Part shown: positions 52,226 to 63,481 of the stretch, in pieces
Numbering within the stretch: position 1 is the stretch's first letter
How the letters are laid out: every line of letters begins with the position of its first letter
From: Zymoseptoria tritici IPO323
Lineage: Eukaryota; Ascomycota; Dothideomycetes; Mycosphaerellales; Mycosphaerellaceae
Length of the DNA stretch: 64,000 nucleotides
Direction: 5' to 3'
Assembly (NCBI RefSeq): GCF_000219625.1
Contig: NC_018200.1
Coordinates: 62,001 to 126,000 of the forward strand
Made by a program: the position numbers and the translations under genes
The notes under the pieces: generated by a model
What the model saw: the letters and a program-made list of their open reading frames with translations, nothing else
Told to the model about the DNA's origin: nothing
Database searches by the model: none

Positions 52226-53127
52226 CCCTCCTCTAGCCAAGGTGGGCCGTCGCCGCCATCGCCGACAGCAGATTGAACCGAGCAGCGCGCGGGGAGCGGT
52301 TCTATCGCGTGCGGTGGGAGGATACGTAGGAGCCGGCGGCTGCACTCCAGGGCCACGCGGACAGATCGGTGGCAGAGTTCTTCGCCCGCCGAAGCCATCG
52401 CAGCGCTGAGAGGGAGAGACGGCATCGAGGACGCTGAGTAGTGTCTTCGACTCTTCTCCGTCTCGTCGCCGATCTCTACAGATGACTAAGACCGCTCTGA
52501 TAGTACATTTACTGTTCATCCCAGCCTCCGACGCTATCGTTTCATGTCGCTTTCGCTAGGCTGACCAGGGGTGACACACCTGCGGACATGACCGGCACTT
52601 TGGCCGCCTTGCTCAAGATAGTTCCGACCGGGCTCCTCGTTTACGCCTGTCAGCAAATCCATATGTCCTCCTCCGAAACGCCACGTCGTTGCAGCTCGCC
52701 TTTCCCCTCCTGTGGTATAAGAAAGACGCGAACCGCCACGTCGCAGCCTTGCCTCTCCATCCTGCTTTAGCACCATGTCCGGCAACGCGATGGCTGTCCA
52801 GCCCTGGGGACCGATTGATCTCGGAGACACGACCAACGCCCCAGCACATAACCCGCCCTGGGGACCAAAGTGATCTTCAAGATCCGACCAACATTCCGGC
52901 ACAGTATGACGGCCCGACTCCCGCACGAGAGCATTGTACATCGTTGAGGGATCTGCTCGTCTTGCTCAGCTCGACGCATCATCCACAGTTTTGGCTACGC
53001 ATTAAATGTGCCGACCGCTCGACGACTCAGAAGGGCGATCAGGGCATTGGGTACTACTACAGTCTCATTAGGCGGATCGCTTTACACCTGCAGGTTGTTC
53101 GCCGCAAGCGTGTCTAAGCTGAAACTG
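52226..53127 (+). other. Degenerate upstream part of the Est1-like relic
   Basis: Coding-like pieces in different frames, including two imperfect copies of a short CCTGGGGACC...CGACCAAC unit (about 52802-52840 and 52857-52895), and a stretch ending at 53117 that reads HHPQFWLRIK. It may be the N-terminal region of the gene at 53128-54675, with indels. Confidence 0.3.
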
Positions 53128-54675
53128 CGCTGACATTCCGAGGCAGGCCATCTCCCAGCCCTTAGCCTCAGCACCACTACAGCTACCGGCCGAGCAGAGC
53201 TCGCCATACCGGACAGGCTATGCATCACGTTCGAGCACTTCGCTCGGTCGTTGTTTATTCGCGTGGAATCGCAAGAGCCCCTGCGGACCTTTGTCGTTCA
53301 TACGACCACAATCTTGCAGAATTTTTTCCACCAATTGCCTGCCTTCATCACCTCTCACTGGACATACTGTCTCGTGAATTTCGCCCGATTCGGAGCGGTG
53401 TGCGCGAAAAGAGCGGGCGATCTCGATGCTGTCGACAATTGGAGATCCTAAGGGGAAGACTGGTACGAGCGGGCCCTGCGACATGGCCCAGCCGGCTCCG
53501 GAAGACTCCACTACCAGGTCGCAGCCTTGGGACGAGGGCTACGCTAGCTCTGCTTCCACGCCAAATCCCAGACTTGCGAGACACCCTATCGAATGGGGCG
53601 GAGCAATCTCTTGTCCTAGTTCGACCAGTCTGTGGAGCTGGCGGCAGATAAGGGCACAGTTATCGAGCATGTGGTAGCACTGCACGCTCTCCTTATGGAC
53701 GATCCCACCAGCAAGGACACCTATGCATGCTTCGAGAAGGTCATGGAGATGCTTCGCGGGCCAAATCTCGATACCGAAGAGCTCGACGTCAACCTGGCGA
53801 TCCTCAACATCTCCGCAGTGAAGAATTCCCTCTGGCAACTCTACATCATCCCATTCGATCAACTCGGGCCACCGTATATTGCCTCTCTACCTTCGCCGAG
53901 CACCCAGCCTGATCTATGCACCCAGCTGTGGTCGTCGTGCTCTAACCTGATGCTCAATCTCGGCCATGCCCAATTGCCCCACAAGATGCCATACTCTCTG
54001 CCCGCCATCCATGTTCTGCTGGTCTGGCTCCATAGCATACACCCGCTCCAGCGTCGGTATTCACTACCCACGCTACCGCTTGACCCCTCGTCCCTAGACT
54101 AGGAGAAACTTGCAGCGGTCCTGAATGTCCTAGCCGAGCAGCAGCCCATAACGGAGCAACTTCGACAGTGCGTGGGTCGCAATAAGTTTCCGGAATCTGG
54201 ACCCGGGATCAAGGGCTGTGCTTGTCATTTGAAGGAAGACTACCTCTTGAAAGGCTTCCTCTGGGCCGATATGTGCTTCGAGTCTACCTTCCTCGAGGAA
54301 GAGGACGGCCCAGATGATGACTTCGCCGACCAGGAGTCTCGTGTAGAGCGAGTACTGCTGCGAGCTTTGTCGCTAGCTTCGATGGGCGGGGCATTGCGCT
54401 ACGACGAACAGATCGAAGCGAGAAGACGATGGGAGACCAACGGCCCAAATCACAGTCCTACCCGGCGGCCACGGACAGTCAATGGCAAATACGGCTGTCG
54501 TGAAGAGGAGGCGCGCTGGGCCACGTGGAAGCAGAGCGGCTTCCCGATCATCGCGGAAGGACAAAGGCCCGGATCCGACTCGTCGCCCTCCAACGAGGAG
54601 CAGCCAGAGACTGGCGGCACAGAGAGATGCTCCAAAGAGAAGACAGTTGCGGTACGGCAGGACGTCACGGGATGA
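53128..54675 (+). pseudogene. Est1/SMG-like telomerase-associated or NMD protein relic
   Basis: Frame 1 is open from about 53134 to TGA 54673-54675 apart from four stops: TAA 53449-53451, TAG 53545-53547, TAG 53617-53619 and TAG 54100-54102. All four could arise from CAA, CAG or TGG by RIP-type transitions. Read through them, the text matches the Est1-type domain: W-x-x-CL-x-x-FARFG, then DWYERALRHGPAGSGRLHYQ-type sequence (TPR-like), and later SLPAIHVLLVWL, CHLKEDYLLKGFLWAD, and RVERVLLRALSLA...LRYDE, which resemble the LPED-x-x-x-RG-x-x-W and R-x-x-R-x-L motifs of the Est1 DNA/RNA-binding region. Fungi carry expanded Est1-like families; this copy is dead or needs stop readthrough. Confidence 0.55.
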
Positions 54676-54943
54676 GGAGGTGCATCGGAGTCAACTCCAA
54701 AAACGGGATGATTGTAACATATCATGGATACTCTTGGAACGGGCGTCGTTGTTGATGCTCTCGCTTCAACACAGACCTCTGAAGGTCTTCGTATTCGTCC
54801 GGGTCCATCAATGCTTCAAAATGCCTACCTCAAGCCGATTAATCGTGCAGGTCCGTACAGATTCTCGACCAACAGGAACGGCACGCGCTCGTCCTGTCCT
54901 CACCTTCTTGTCGAGAGACTGAGCGTGTGACAATCTTCCGAAG
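54676..54943. other. Short gap, no gene supported
   Basis: Competing short frames (54482-54922 and 54724-54930 on +) without domain. Confidence 0.3.
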
Positions 54944-55165
54944 TCACTCTCCCCGAATAATCTCAGGCATGCCCAACGCTTCATTGCCGTCCTCATCCCT
55001 TCGACAATGCTGGACTATAGCTAAGACTCGTAGCAGCGATAGTTGCTGCCGAGTCGACACGAATCCTGGGAGAGTGTTTTCATGTGCAATGCTGTCGGCA
55101 TCTTTGGACAGCAAGGCAAAAGTCTCGGATCGGACGGGCCAATCGAGCTCTTCGATAAGCCGCAT
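54944..55165 (-). CDS. Hypothetical protein or exon, 73 aa
   Basis: ATG at 55165 (MRLIEELDWPVRSETF...) gives a regular, mixed hydrophobic/charged sequence that looks coding and ends at TGA 54944-54946. It could be an isolated exon of a larger minus-strand gene; the segments at 55375-55587 and 55594-55902 on the same strand are similar in character. Confidence 0.35.
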   Translation of the reverse strand: MRLIEELDWPVRSETFALLSKDADSIAHENTLPGFVSTRQQLSLLRVLAIVQHCRRDEDGNEALGMPEIIRGE

Positions 55166-55881
55166 GCGAAAGATGTAGCTCTACGTACAATCTGATCCTA
55201 CTTTGGTAGAGGCATCGCACTGGAGATTACCAGAAGCTGCAGGGTGATAGAGCGGCGAACGAGCAGCCGATACAAGGCAAGGATCGGACGATGAACAACT
55301 GCAGTGGCGACTTCGAGATCGACGGGCCTGACAGTGAGCGATTCGATAGTGCCTGGTAAGACTCTCTTACCTTACTATCGTACGGATAGTCTGTTCATTA
55401 TCCATGTCCGTGGTGAAGCGAGGTATGTTAGAACCTTGTGGGTAAATGTATCGATGAGTGCTGGATTGGTTAGGCGTATCTCAATGTCTCCATCTCTTCC
55501 TCCAGCATTGACTACGAGAAAACTCCCGAACCCCGCGCTATGTCCGGTCCAAGGTCGACGATAGAGTCCAAGACTGATGAAGTCCAAGGACGTTCAAACG
55601 ATGAGTCCACATTGTTTGGTATTTATCGAAAGACTGACCATCAAGGGGTGTGCTCCAGCTCGATCTCCTTCGCACCAACCACAGCAAGCCGAAAGCGTGC
55701 AGCGAACAAGGAGGATCAGCCCCTCCACGGAAATGTTGTCAAGACATTTCGTCCAAATCGCACAACGTAGATTTAATCGCAGGGTCGAGGGACCGAGACC
55801 AAGCTTTCCTTCATTTTCCCTGTCCGCCTTGTAAAGGAGGGAACGAATAGTCGTCGAGGAGCAAGGTTGCGCTGTGGATAG
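55166..55881 (-). other. Possible fragments of a minus-strand gene
   Basis: Minus-strand stretches at 55594-55902 and 55375-55587 (SFLVVNAGGRDGDIEIRLTN) read as coding but lie in different frames with no convincing introns between them. Not assigned. Confidence 0.25.
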
Positions 55882-56694
55882 ATGGCGTACTACGCGTATC
55901 AATCCCTCATGCTGTCGTACCTATGGCCCTTCGCGGCGGCCAAGATCCAGGAGGACGAGGCGACCGGGAGCATCGGCGGAAAAGTCCACGGTCGTGGCTA
56001 ACAAGAGCTGAGAATGTGGCTAGCATTGGCTGGCACAGAGCATGCAACTTTATTAGCGACAAGCTGGTCGTCGAGTATACAGCATGCGAACGAGGGGCTA
56101 GATGAATCGATCGAGGATGAGGCTGAAAGGCGCCGACGGTGAAGCATTTGATCGTCAGGAAAAAGGCAGCATGACGTCGAATTCAAGCGCACACTAATCG
56201 GCGAATTTGCGGCTGGTCGCTCACAGCGCAGCTCCGGCATCGTTGTCATCTTCCGAGGAATTGCGCGCGGTCCTGTGCGTCGCATACTTCATGGACGGCT
56301 GCAGAAGCATCTACAGCAGCCTGAACACGTAAGTTACACCTATGCCAAAGAACAGGGAGGTCACCATCTTGCCGTCGTTGATCAGACCACACAAGATTCA
56401 TAGGAGGCGAAACAATGCCGACGCTGCGAATCGATTTCCGGATCCGTACAGCGATTGCCCACCAAACAAAGCCCAGACACGGACTTGCGATTCGTTTCGC
56501 CTTCCGGAAGGAGAGCGCGGCAGTCGAGTAATGACCAGAGCGCAATGGAGGATCGTCGCTTCAGAGATGGCGTCAAGGAGATCGAGAATGAGCCAGAGGA
56601 GCGGCTTGAAGAGGTCAGTACGCGCGCTCGTACGGACGCAGAATACCTACTACTTCGCACCATTTACCGGAACTCCGCTCATGCGGAGAGGTAG
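55882..56694 (+). pseudogene. Hypothetical protein relic with four in-frame stops
   Basis: ATG at 55882 (MAYYAYQSLM...) begins a frame that reads as coding to TAG 56692-56694 but is broken by TAA at 55999-56001, two TGAs near 56140-56151 and TAG 56401-56403. The best part is 56160-56694: VVIFRGIARGPVRRIL, then a Glu/Arg-rich helical C-terminus (FRDGVKEIENEPEERLEEV). No indel is needed from 56152 onward. Family unknown. Confidence 0.35.
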
Positions 56695-57174
56695 TGAAGA
56701 AGAGTGCTAACGTTCCGGACATCGATGCCGTGCCGAACAGCCACCCAAGCCCAAAAGCCCACCAGGTCGGCCGGCTGTCGGTGCAGCTCTCCATAGTTGC
56801 CAGAAACAAGGTACTGGACAGCTTTGAGATGCACAGAGTTGCTTGGAAGATCATGGTAGTGATGAAGAGCCACTGTCAGCCGGTCAGTGTCAACGCCGTG
56901 GCAAAGTTTGGGATGACGATACATGTTCGAACTGCGCCCACCCTGCACACCATACCAAAACGCCGAGGTCTGTAAGCGGGTCAGATGTGATTCAAGCTCT
57001 TCAGAGGGCAACACGTACCACTGAAAGAAGGTCCCGTCCGAGAGGTATGTAGAGCTTCCGCCAAAGCTGCCTCTCCTGAACCGGCCATGGCGCGACACGC
57101 CTCGCACACGAGGCGATGATTGCGGGGATGCCCACGACGAAGATAATCAAAGGAAGGACGTGCGTTCTCTTCAT
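56615..57174 (-). pseudogene. Possible multi-exon membrane protein relic
   Basis: ATG at 57174 starts MKRTHVLPLIIFVVGIPAI, a clear membrane helix. The frame closes near 57001, close to a GTACGTGTT donor-like site at about 57019. Lower down the strand, another frame (56854-56615) reads IFQATLCISKLSSTLFLAT and WWAFGLGWLFGTASM, both hydrophobic, as in the membrane helices of fungal integral membrane (PTH11/rhodopsin-like) proteins. Splice sites joining them are not certain and it overlaps the plus-strand relic at its 3' end. Confidence 0.3.
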
Positions 57175-57893
57175 AGTGAAAGGAGTCCGGTCGCATCCGC
57201 AATTGGCGGCTGCCTGCACACGCACTTTGTCGAAAAATCGTCTGCGATGTGGTCGATGCAGTAGCAGAATGTCGGTCTTGGGGCGTGAACGAGGAGAAAA
57301 CTCGGTGAAAACGGGGTTACGAAACGGTCAGAATGAAGCGGGACGACTCCCCTGCCATTCCGTGACGAGGCCACCCGCAAGGTAAAGGCTCAACTCGGAT
57401 GAGGAGATTGCTGCATGTCAGGGTGGAATAACGTCGGCAGCAGCGCCAGCCGAAAGGATCGCGATGCCACTAGCTGTAGCAACGAGCACGGCCTCCGGCG
57501 ACACATCGACAGTTATGCACGCGCTCACCGGAAGCGATGTCTTGCGTAACATGATGAGAAACCATTTCGGAATCCTCTCACTGTCATATCTCAATGATCA
57601 GGGCTCACACCTCCCTCGGATCTCTCGATGAACCAACAACTGTGAAACAACTCGGTGTTGTTCGGATGCACGCACCGCAACAACATCGTCGGAGTGTGGA
57701 GTCCTCCCTAGACGGTCAGATCTGAACCGCTGAACGTGCATGCATGCAACTCGCGGAAGCGAGGCTCGTCTGGTCCGGGGTGATGTATAGCGCGCCGCGG
57801 AGTTCTCTTCGTGGAGCCCAGCCGCCAACCATGTGCGGCATCATCCGACCTCCTTTTCGCACTGTCAGCTTTACTCTTACCATCGCATCGACC
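57175..57893. other. Intergenic, nothing supported
   Basis: Short ORFs on both strands without domain. It should hold the promoter of the plus-strand gene starting at 57894. Confidence 0.3.
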
Positions 57894-58640
57894 ATGGACC
57901 GGTATCACAGTCACCACGAGGGATCATCCGTTCCCGCTGCCAGCACCTATCGTCCACAGATCCCGGACGCGCGGCATGAGTCTTCCCACGATGGCTTCGA
58001 AACGCATCACTGGACCAATTACGACTCCAACGGCGGAGCCTACTATATGGCACAACACCTCGCACCTCCAGCGTATCTCACCGAAGCCAACCTGCGAACT
58101 ACGAGCCAGGATCAGATCGATTGCAACGGCCATTCATACACCTGCGACAACAACTATACGCTACCGCCACCCGTCAGGAATGCATCCTCTTCCAAGCGCC
58201 CGGAGATTGTCCTGAGCTCGAGCAGCAGCTATCACAACGGCTGTTACGTACTTTCAGCTGGAAAGTTCCTTGATCTCCAGAGAAAGAACGAGTACTTCTG
58301 TCTGGCTTGCGGTTGGCACGAGAGCGCCAGCACATTGTTCCCGCATCTCGTTGCGGTCCACGGAATCAGTATGGAGACTCCTCGGCTGAGGCTGATAACA
58401 TCCAAAGCATCCCAGAGAACGGTTTCCGGCCCACCAGACTGTCCGCCAACTTTGGTTCTATGGCAAGATGGAAAGAAAGATGGTGAAGAGCATGGACAAC
58501 AACATCGCTTTGGCGCTTGGGACGAAAATGAGGACTGCCTGCCGACGGAATTGGCTCTGCTCTGGTCTGATCGACAGCATATTTGTGGCGTGTGCTTTTT
58601 TAGAGGAGACACCTCATTGCACAGACTCCACTACAGATGA
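57894..58640 (+). CDS. C2H2-type zinc-finger-like protein
   Basis: I chose ATG 57894 (CGACCATGG context, MDRYHSHHEG...) over an upstream non-ATG extension of the same frame to 57744. The protein has 248 residues: a His/Tyr/Ser-rich N-terminal half, then C-L-A-C-x11-H-x4-H (about residues 136-156, YFCLACGWHESAST...HLVAVH), a plausible C2H2 finger. A second C-x2-C-x8-H-x2-H lies at the very end (ICGVCFFRG...HRLH). The stop at 58638-58640 right after the second motif may truncate the protein. Possible DNA-binding role; family not identified. Confidence 0.5.
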   Translation: MDRYHSHHEGSSVPAASTYRPQIPDARHESSHDGFETHHWTNYDSNGGAYYMAQHLAPPAYLTEANLRTTSQDQIDCNGHSYTCDNNYTLPPPVRNASSSKRPEIVLSSSSSYHNGCYVLSAGKFLDLQRKNEYFCLACGWHESASTLFPHLVAVHGISMETPRLRLITSKASQRTVSGPPDCPPTLVLWQDGKKDGEEHGQQHRFGAWDENEDCLPTELALLWSDRQHICGVCFFRGDTSLHRLHYR

Positions 58641-59073
58641 CTTTGTTGCTTGCAGCGTTCTCTTCAAGAACGCTTTCACTACGGGTCCGTCCGCTCCGAT
58701 GCCACCTCCGCTCTGCTCCCTCGTAGAACTGGGCCGGCCTGCACGACGGGGTCTGAGCAGGAACTTGTTGGCCGCCATCAGATGTGCTGCTCTGAGTCTG
58801 GCCAACGCGTCCACGCTGCCGTTGTAGGCATCGGCCATTGCTCGACTGTCCTGTCGGGCCTCTTACTGCGAGATGGAACTCTGGGTCGACGATGAGCTCC
58901 TCTATGGCAGCATAATTGCCCGTCAGCAGCGGTCCGCGCTGCAGCTCGGACTGGAAACCGGTCGAAGAGGAATAGTCGAGGCATCGAAGCCAACCTGAAC
59001 CGAGTTCGGTCTGGCAAACTTTGTGGAAACGAAGGCCATGCTTGCAACAGATCTGATGGATGATCGGCTGCAA
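58614..59073 (-). pseudogene. Hypothetical protein relic, one frameshift
   Basis: Minus strand. The frame from about 59073 reads LLTGNYAAIEELIVDPEFHL, then near 58850 coding text shifts to the frame of ATG 58838 (MADAYNGSVDALARLRAAH...KAFLKRTLQAT) and ends at TGA 58614-58616. Both halves look coding and one indel joins them. It converges on and overlaps the end of the zinc-finger gene by 27 bp. Family unknown. Confidence 0.35.
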
Positions 59074-59268
59074 GTCAGATCTTCGAGGGCACGGCCGGCT
59101 TTTTCCCTACGTCCTGCCGCGATGCCCTGCAACGTCGGCGATTTCTCCGTAGGGCTTCCGCATCACCTGGTCTCGGCCATCTCCGACGGCCATTACTCCG
59201 ACGGTCATGTCACAATGGAAATTGTTGTTGAAAGAGTGTACATGATAACACACTTTTGGCATCCGCTG
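59074..59268. other. Intergenic
   Basis: No gene seen. A repeated TCCGACGG/CTCCGACGG lies at about 59183-59203. Confidence 0.3.
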
Positions 59269-60021
59269 TTATATACATAAATCTACGTGCAATATCGTGT
59301 CGTCAATATCGAAAATCTCACAACGTACAGAGACATCATCGTGTGCCCAAGCGTACGCCTGGGGTGCACCTTCTTTCAGCTTCGGACTTTTATTCGGACT
59401 TGTAGGGTTGGCGAATTCGAGTCGACAACAAGTTTCCTTGGTATCCAGCAGTGAACAGTTGGAGAGGCACGCTTGACTGGAATTCAAGTGTAGTCGAGGC
59501 ATGTCGGCCGTCTGAGCCTGTGAGCTGACTCGATTCGCCAACGGGCACTCCCAATCGCCATTTGGTTTCACAAGTATGGATGACTTGAGGGTCTCTCCCG
59601 GGCATGGCTGAAGCCGCGGTGCATGAACCGAGACCGAGCTGGACAGTCCGTCCACTGCGCTCACGTCGTAATAGCATTTTTGAGAGGGGCTTTTACCACT
59701 GATAGCATCGCAGGTGACTTCCACGAGAGTCTGGTTCCGAGAGCCGTTACTGTCCGCGATGTTGTCCCACCACGCTCGCCAGCTTGATCGTCCACGGTCG
59801 TCGGGGGAAAAGGTGACGGTCATCGCTTCGGATAGGGGAGAGCTCACGACATGGACTTTGCTACTTCTCTCCCCCTGAAAACGTCCACTTCCATCGCTGA
59901 TGGGGATGCTCCCAGCAGCGACCATCGTGTGTAAATACCAGTCACTGGGAGAAGAGCTTTGGAATGACACCGAGTAAGCGCAGCGCGTACTCGAGAGCAG
60001 GGCGATGAGAAGGGAAGTCAT
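59269..60021 (-). CDS. Secreted thaumatin-like (osmotin/PR-5-like) protein
   Basis: Single exon from ATG 60021, 250 residues. A short hydrophobic N-terminus (MTSLLIALLSS...) suggests a signal peptide. Thaumatin-family features: CYYDVSAVDGLSSSVSV in the middle (compare C-Y-D-x-S-x-V-D-G), a CP pair further on, then CLSNCSLLDTKETCC, and near the C-terminus an AYAWAHDD stretch like the usual P-x-A-Y-S-Y-A-Y-D-D. At least ten Cys are present, enough for the disulfide-rich fold. The N-terminal part lacks the full signature. A TATTTAT element lies about 45-50 bp upstream. Likely cell-wall active or antifungal-type secreted protein, by family only. Not RIP-damaged. Confidence 0.7.
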   Translation of the reverse strand: MTSLLIALLSSTRCAYSVSFQSSSPSDWYLHTMVAAGSIPISDGSGRFQGERSSKVHVVSSPLSEAMTVTFSPDDRGRSSWRAWWDNIADSNGSRNQTLVEVTCDAISGKSPSQKCYYDVSAVDGLSSSVSVHAPRLQPCPGETLKSSILVKPNGDWECPLANRVSSQAQTADMPRLHLNSSQACLSNCSLLDTKETCCRLEFANPTSPNKSPKLKEGAPQAYAWAHDDVSVRCEIFDIDDTILHVDLCI

Positions 60022-61994
60022 GGCGGACTGATGATATGACGCCGACTGAGAGCGCCAGCTGCTGGATAAATACCTCGTGAGCGAGATGCTGAGCTCGTGT
60101 ACGGCGGGCGTGACTGTTCGATCATAGTAGCTAGCAAAAGGTTCGGGCCGCGGACCCGCTTCGAACGCTAAACATTATTACCAAGTTGGGAAGTGAACAT
60201 GGCTAATAATAGACCTTCGGCGGTGGCGCAAAATTGGCTGTGGTTGCGGCCACGAATCCGCCGACGCGGTTCTATTTGGGCCTTGCCCAAATCCGTACTG
60301 CGCCGTGCATGCACGAACTAACCGCAAGAATGTACACAGTCGCCTCTCCCTCTTGTTAACCGGCTCCCGTGTATGTCCTTACTAACGACAGTAATGGGGA
60401 GTTACAACTTTGCATCTGCGGCTCGGTGCCGGTTGGTCTCTAGGAAGTCCAACATAGAGGACAGCGGTGTCCAGTGTTAGCATGCACCGATTGTTGGACG
60501 TCATAGCTCGCTAGTGTGCCCGACACGGAAGATATGTGGTCATCGAGATGCATCTGCAATCGTGCGCGGATCTTACTCTACTGTATTCGCAACATTCTCT
60601 AGGTCGACGACTTCGACAGGTAAGATCGCGTCTGGTACCACTTATTCTCTGCCGCTGCATCCTATGCTAACTATCTTAACAACACAAGACTGTCGGAGCG
60701 AGCAACACTTTTACGGCTAGGCGCCTCGAACTCTGGATGAGCTGTCCCCGCGGCGCTTGCTCGCCTGGGAGTCAGGAACAGACTGCATCGAGGGAAAAGG
60801 ACGGTCCGTTCCCCGGTTCTTATTCTTGAGGTCTTGATCGAGGACGCTGCTGCGAGGGACGTAAGGCCCGGCCACGTCAAAGTCACAGCAAGAGGCTCTC
60901 TCGATCGAGAAAACTTCATTTGATTCATTCAGACAGTCTCAGCGCCCACAGAGATACATATCTGTCTGAGAACGCCGTCCTGATGTATTCAACCCAGTAG
61001 CCCATCGCGCCCAACTTAATACTCTTCTCTTCTCCCCACGACATGTTCCTCTCTTTGCCGCCTGCCCTCGCCCGCACAGTGTCCTTCTCCCAAGCATTGC
61101 TCCGCCGCAAGTGTCAACATTTCCCGTGGCTACTCTTCCCGTAAATCTGCCGCATCTCCGCTCAATCCACAGTCCGCGGGGCGTTCTCCGCTGTTTCCGG
61201 CCTGCGCAGCGGCGAGGGTAGCGATGTGTTCGAAGGTCGTGCCATGGCGGGAGAAGCCTGGACGGACACATCTCGGATGACGTCGGTAGTTGAGGTTTCG
61301 CAGAGTTAACGGGATGGGAGGCGGAAACGTGTGAGGTGGAGGGTCCGAGTCGGTGGGTGGTTCGCCGTCTGCTTGATGACCTTGTTAACGGCTATGCCTC
61401 AGCATGAAAATTCGCCGATGCCCGAGAATAATATGTTAGTCGTCTGCTAAGGACGGAGAACCGGGCTAGCACTCCCAGGAGACGGCGAGGAAGTATAGTG
61501 GTGAGATGTTCCGCCGGGATGTCCGCTTCAGCGCTCTCGTCTGACTCTTCATCTTTCGCACCGCCGTGCACGCTTCGCCGATGATGCCAACTCCGGTCAC
61601 TTGTCGACACCTCTCCATCTCCTCCTCGGCGACATGAGCGAAATCATCATCGCATCCGGCTCGGAGTTCTCATTTTCGCGTTCGCGTTCGGCGGCGGCGG
61701 ATTTTCTGCATGGCTGGCAGGTCGTTCGTTGATGGCAGTTTCGCTCTGTCTCGCGGCCGCGACGTTGTGCGGCAGCAGCAGGTGTGCGGCACAGTGGGAG
61801 GTTGTTCGTACAAGTGAAGTACTAGTAGTCATCTCAAAGACAGCGAGCTGTACCATCGTCGCTCCCGTCGCCGGTATTCCCGTCGAGTTCGCGCTTAGTC
61901 AGCCTCGAGAACGAGAAGTCCGAACACAAACGTGATCAAAAGCCACCCATCCACAATGCGCTATCTAGGTAGGACAAAAGACAATTGATCTCAC
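60022..61994. other. Intergenic or unresolved, no strong gene
   Basis: Small ORFs only. A 67-codon ATG frame at 61732-61935 (+) with a signal-like start (MAVSLCLAAATLCG) could be a small secreted protein, and a minus-strand frame at 60925-61110 contains MSWGEEKSIKLGAMGYW. Neither has a domain or a clear competitor-free frame. Confidence 0.25.
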
Positions 61995-62553
61995 ATGGCC
62001 GGCCGGCAAAGGATGTTGCTCCATACATCTCGAGAGCCACCAGTTACGCCTCGCGAACAAATCGCACAAAAGTCGCCGCCGATTCCGGAACTCCACGTCC
62101 ACGCCGAGACTGGAACGAGCAGGTGAAGCCTCTTGATCAGTCCTCCCCGTGTCTCTCAGCTCTACGAGTCCTCCATCCCGTGGTTTTCGAGAACAAATGA
62201 TTGGTTCAAACAAAGCTTTCTCAGCGGCCGCAGCACACGAAAGGTTATCAGCGACGATGCGCCAGGGTCGGGCTCTCCTCCCTCCCGGACGCAGCCTCGG
62301 CTCGATCCATCGCGGAGGATATCCTCTTCTATCGGGAAACACGGGCTTCAAGCTGGGAATTTCACCGAAAGATTCGCTGCACACGGACGAGTGTTCGAGG
62401 CCGATACTTGGGAATCTGCGATTGGAATGTCAAAGGTCGATCATCCCCAGCAGTCGTCTGAATGTGCCATTCCAACGGCATCTTGCTCGATTGGGACGGA
62501 GCTTTACTCCCATGTGTCAGGTACATCGACCAGAACTCCCCGACTTTTTTTGA
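61995..62553 (+). CDS. Hypothetical gene, two-exon model
   Basis: ATG at 61995 (MAGRQRMLLHTSREPP...) runs 42 codons to a donor-like AG|GTGAAG at 62123. A 37-bp intron ending CTCTCAG (62159) would join in phase to 62160-62553 (FREQMIGSNKAFSAAAAHE...). The intron is shorter than usual for fungi, and another long plus frame (62133-62741) and a minus frame (61965-62384) compete. Weak model. Confidence 0.25.
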
Positions 62554-63148
62554 GTCTCGTCCAGTCTAGACGTTCATGTACAATACTAACGCCTTTCGAT
62601 CACACAGTCGAGCTAAACGCCGCAATTCGCTCCGGAGCACTACAGCCGACGACTCGAGGAGTGCATGTAGCTCGTGCTACAAGTCGCCCCGCGAGCCCTA
62701 GTCGGCATCACGGCACCGTCCTCGCAGGCATCCCAACCTAAGGCGAGGCTACTCGGATCTTCACGACCTTGGGCCGACGAGATGAGAGGGCGTGGTGGGA
62801 GGACATTAGGATATGTGGATGGAAAGATGGGAGACAGAAATGGAATGCCGCAAGATTGTGCCTGACCTATCCTGTCTACTCCACCCGCCTCCCGAACACC
62901 ATGTTTCGACTCTTCCACCTCCCCGTTCTCATCCTCCTCCCAACGCGACAGCCAGGAGCACCGACCGAGACTCCCGACACTCTCTGATGACCCACCCGCC
63001 TTCCTCCAATCCCCAACATCCCTCTGCCCGGAGGACGAATGGCAATCGTCTTGCATCACCGACCGGCAATGTCGCGAGTACAACAGTCCGATATCCGAGA
63101 CCTTGACCAACAGGAACAAAGCATACTCCGCTTCTTCGGGAGGTTTTC
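62554..63148. other. Unresolved, no gene supported
   Basis: Overlapping GC-rich ORFs on both strands (62640-63119 -, 62813-63106 +) without domain. Confidence 0.25.
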
Positions 63149-63481
63149 ATGGCAGGAGAAAAAAGAGAGCCTTGCTTGGGAGAGATGTTCCGTAGAACGA
63201 TATCAAAAGCGATTACGCAGGTCTGGGAGTGCATGGCTGTTGGACTTTACTACGAAGGCGGCGAGCAGGCCATGTGTGAGGAGGAGAAGGAAGACGATAT
63301 CGTTGTTCGGAGTAGAAAGAAGGGAGAGAAGTCGCTGTTCCGCGCCGCGATCATCGGCGATTCCTGTCCCTTCATCGGTGGCAACGCCCTTCACACTCCG
63401 GACGTCAACCTTGAGCGTTCGGAACAACCTTTGAAATCCACCCAAGATCGACATCGCCGGTCAGATGTTCAATGCTTTTGA
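63149..63481 (+). CDS. Hypothetical protein, 110 aa
   Basis: ATG at 63149 (MAGEKREPCLGEMFRRTISK...) gives a sequence with a helical start, an acidic/basic centre (CEEEKEDDIVVRSRKKGEK) and a short tail to TGA 63479-63481. Composition looks coding. No domain recognised. Confidence 0.4.
   Translation: MAGEKREPCLGEMFRRTISKAITQVWECMAVGLYYEGGEQAMCEEEKEDDIVVRSRKKGEKSLFRAAIIGDSCPFIGGNALHTPDVNLERSEQPLKSTQDRHRRSDVQCF

Noticed and set aside
56246..56663. Minus-strand ORFs as exons of a PTH11-like receptor
   Set aside because: The plus-strand frame here is more coding-like and no phase-consistent splice sites link the minus-strand pieces.
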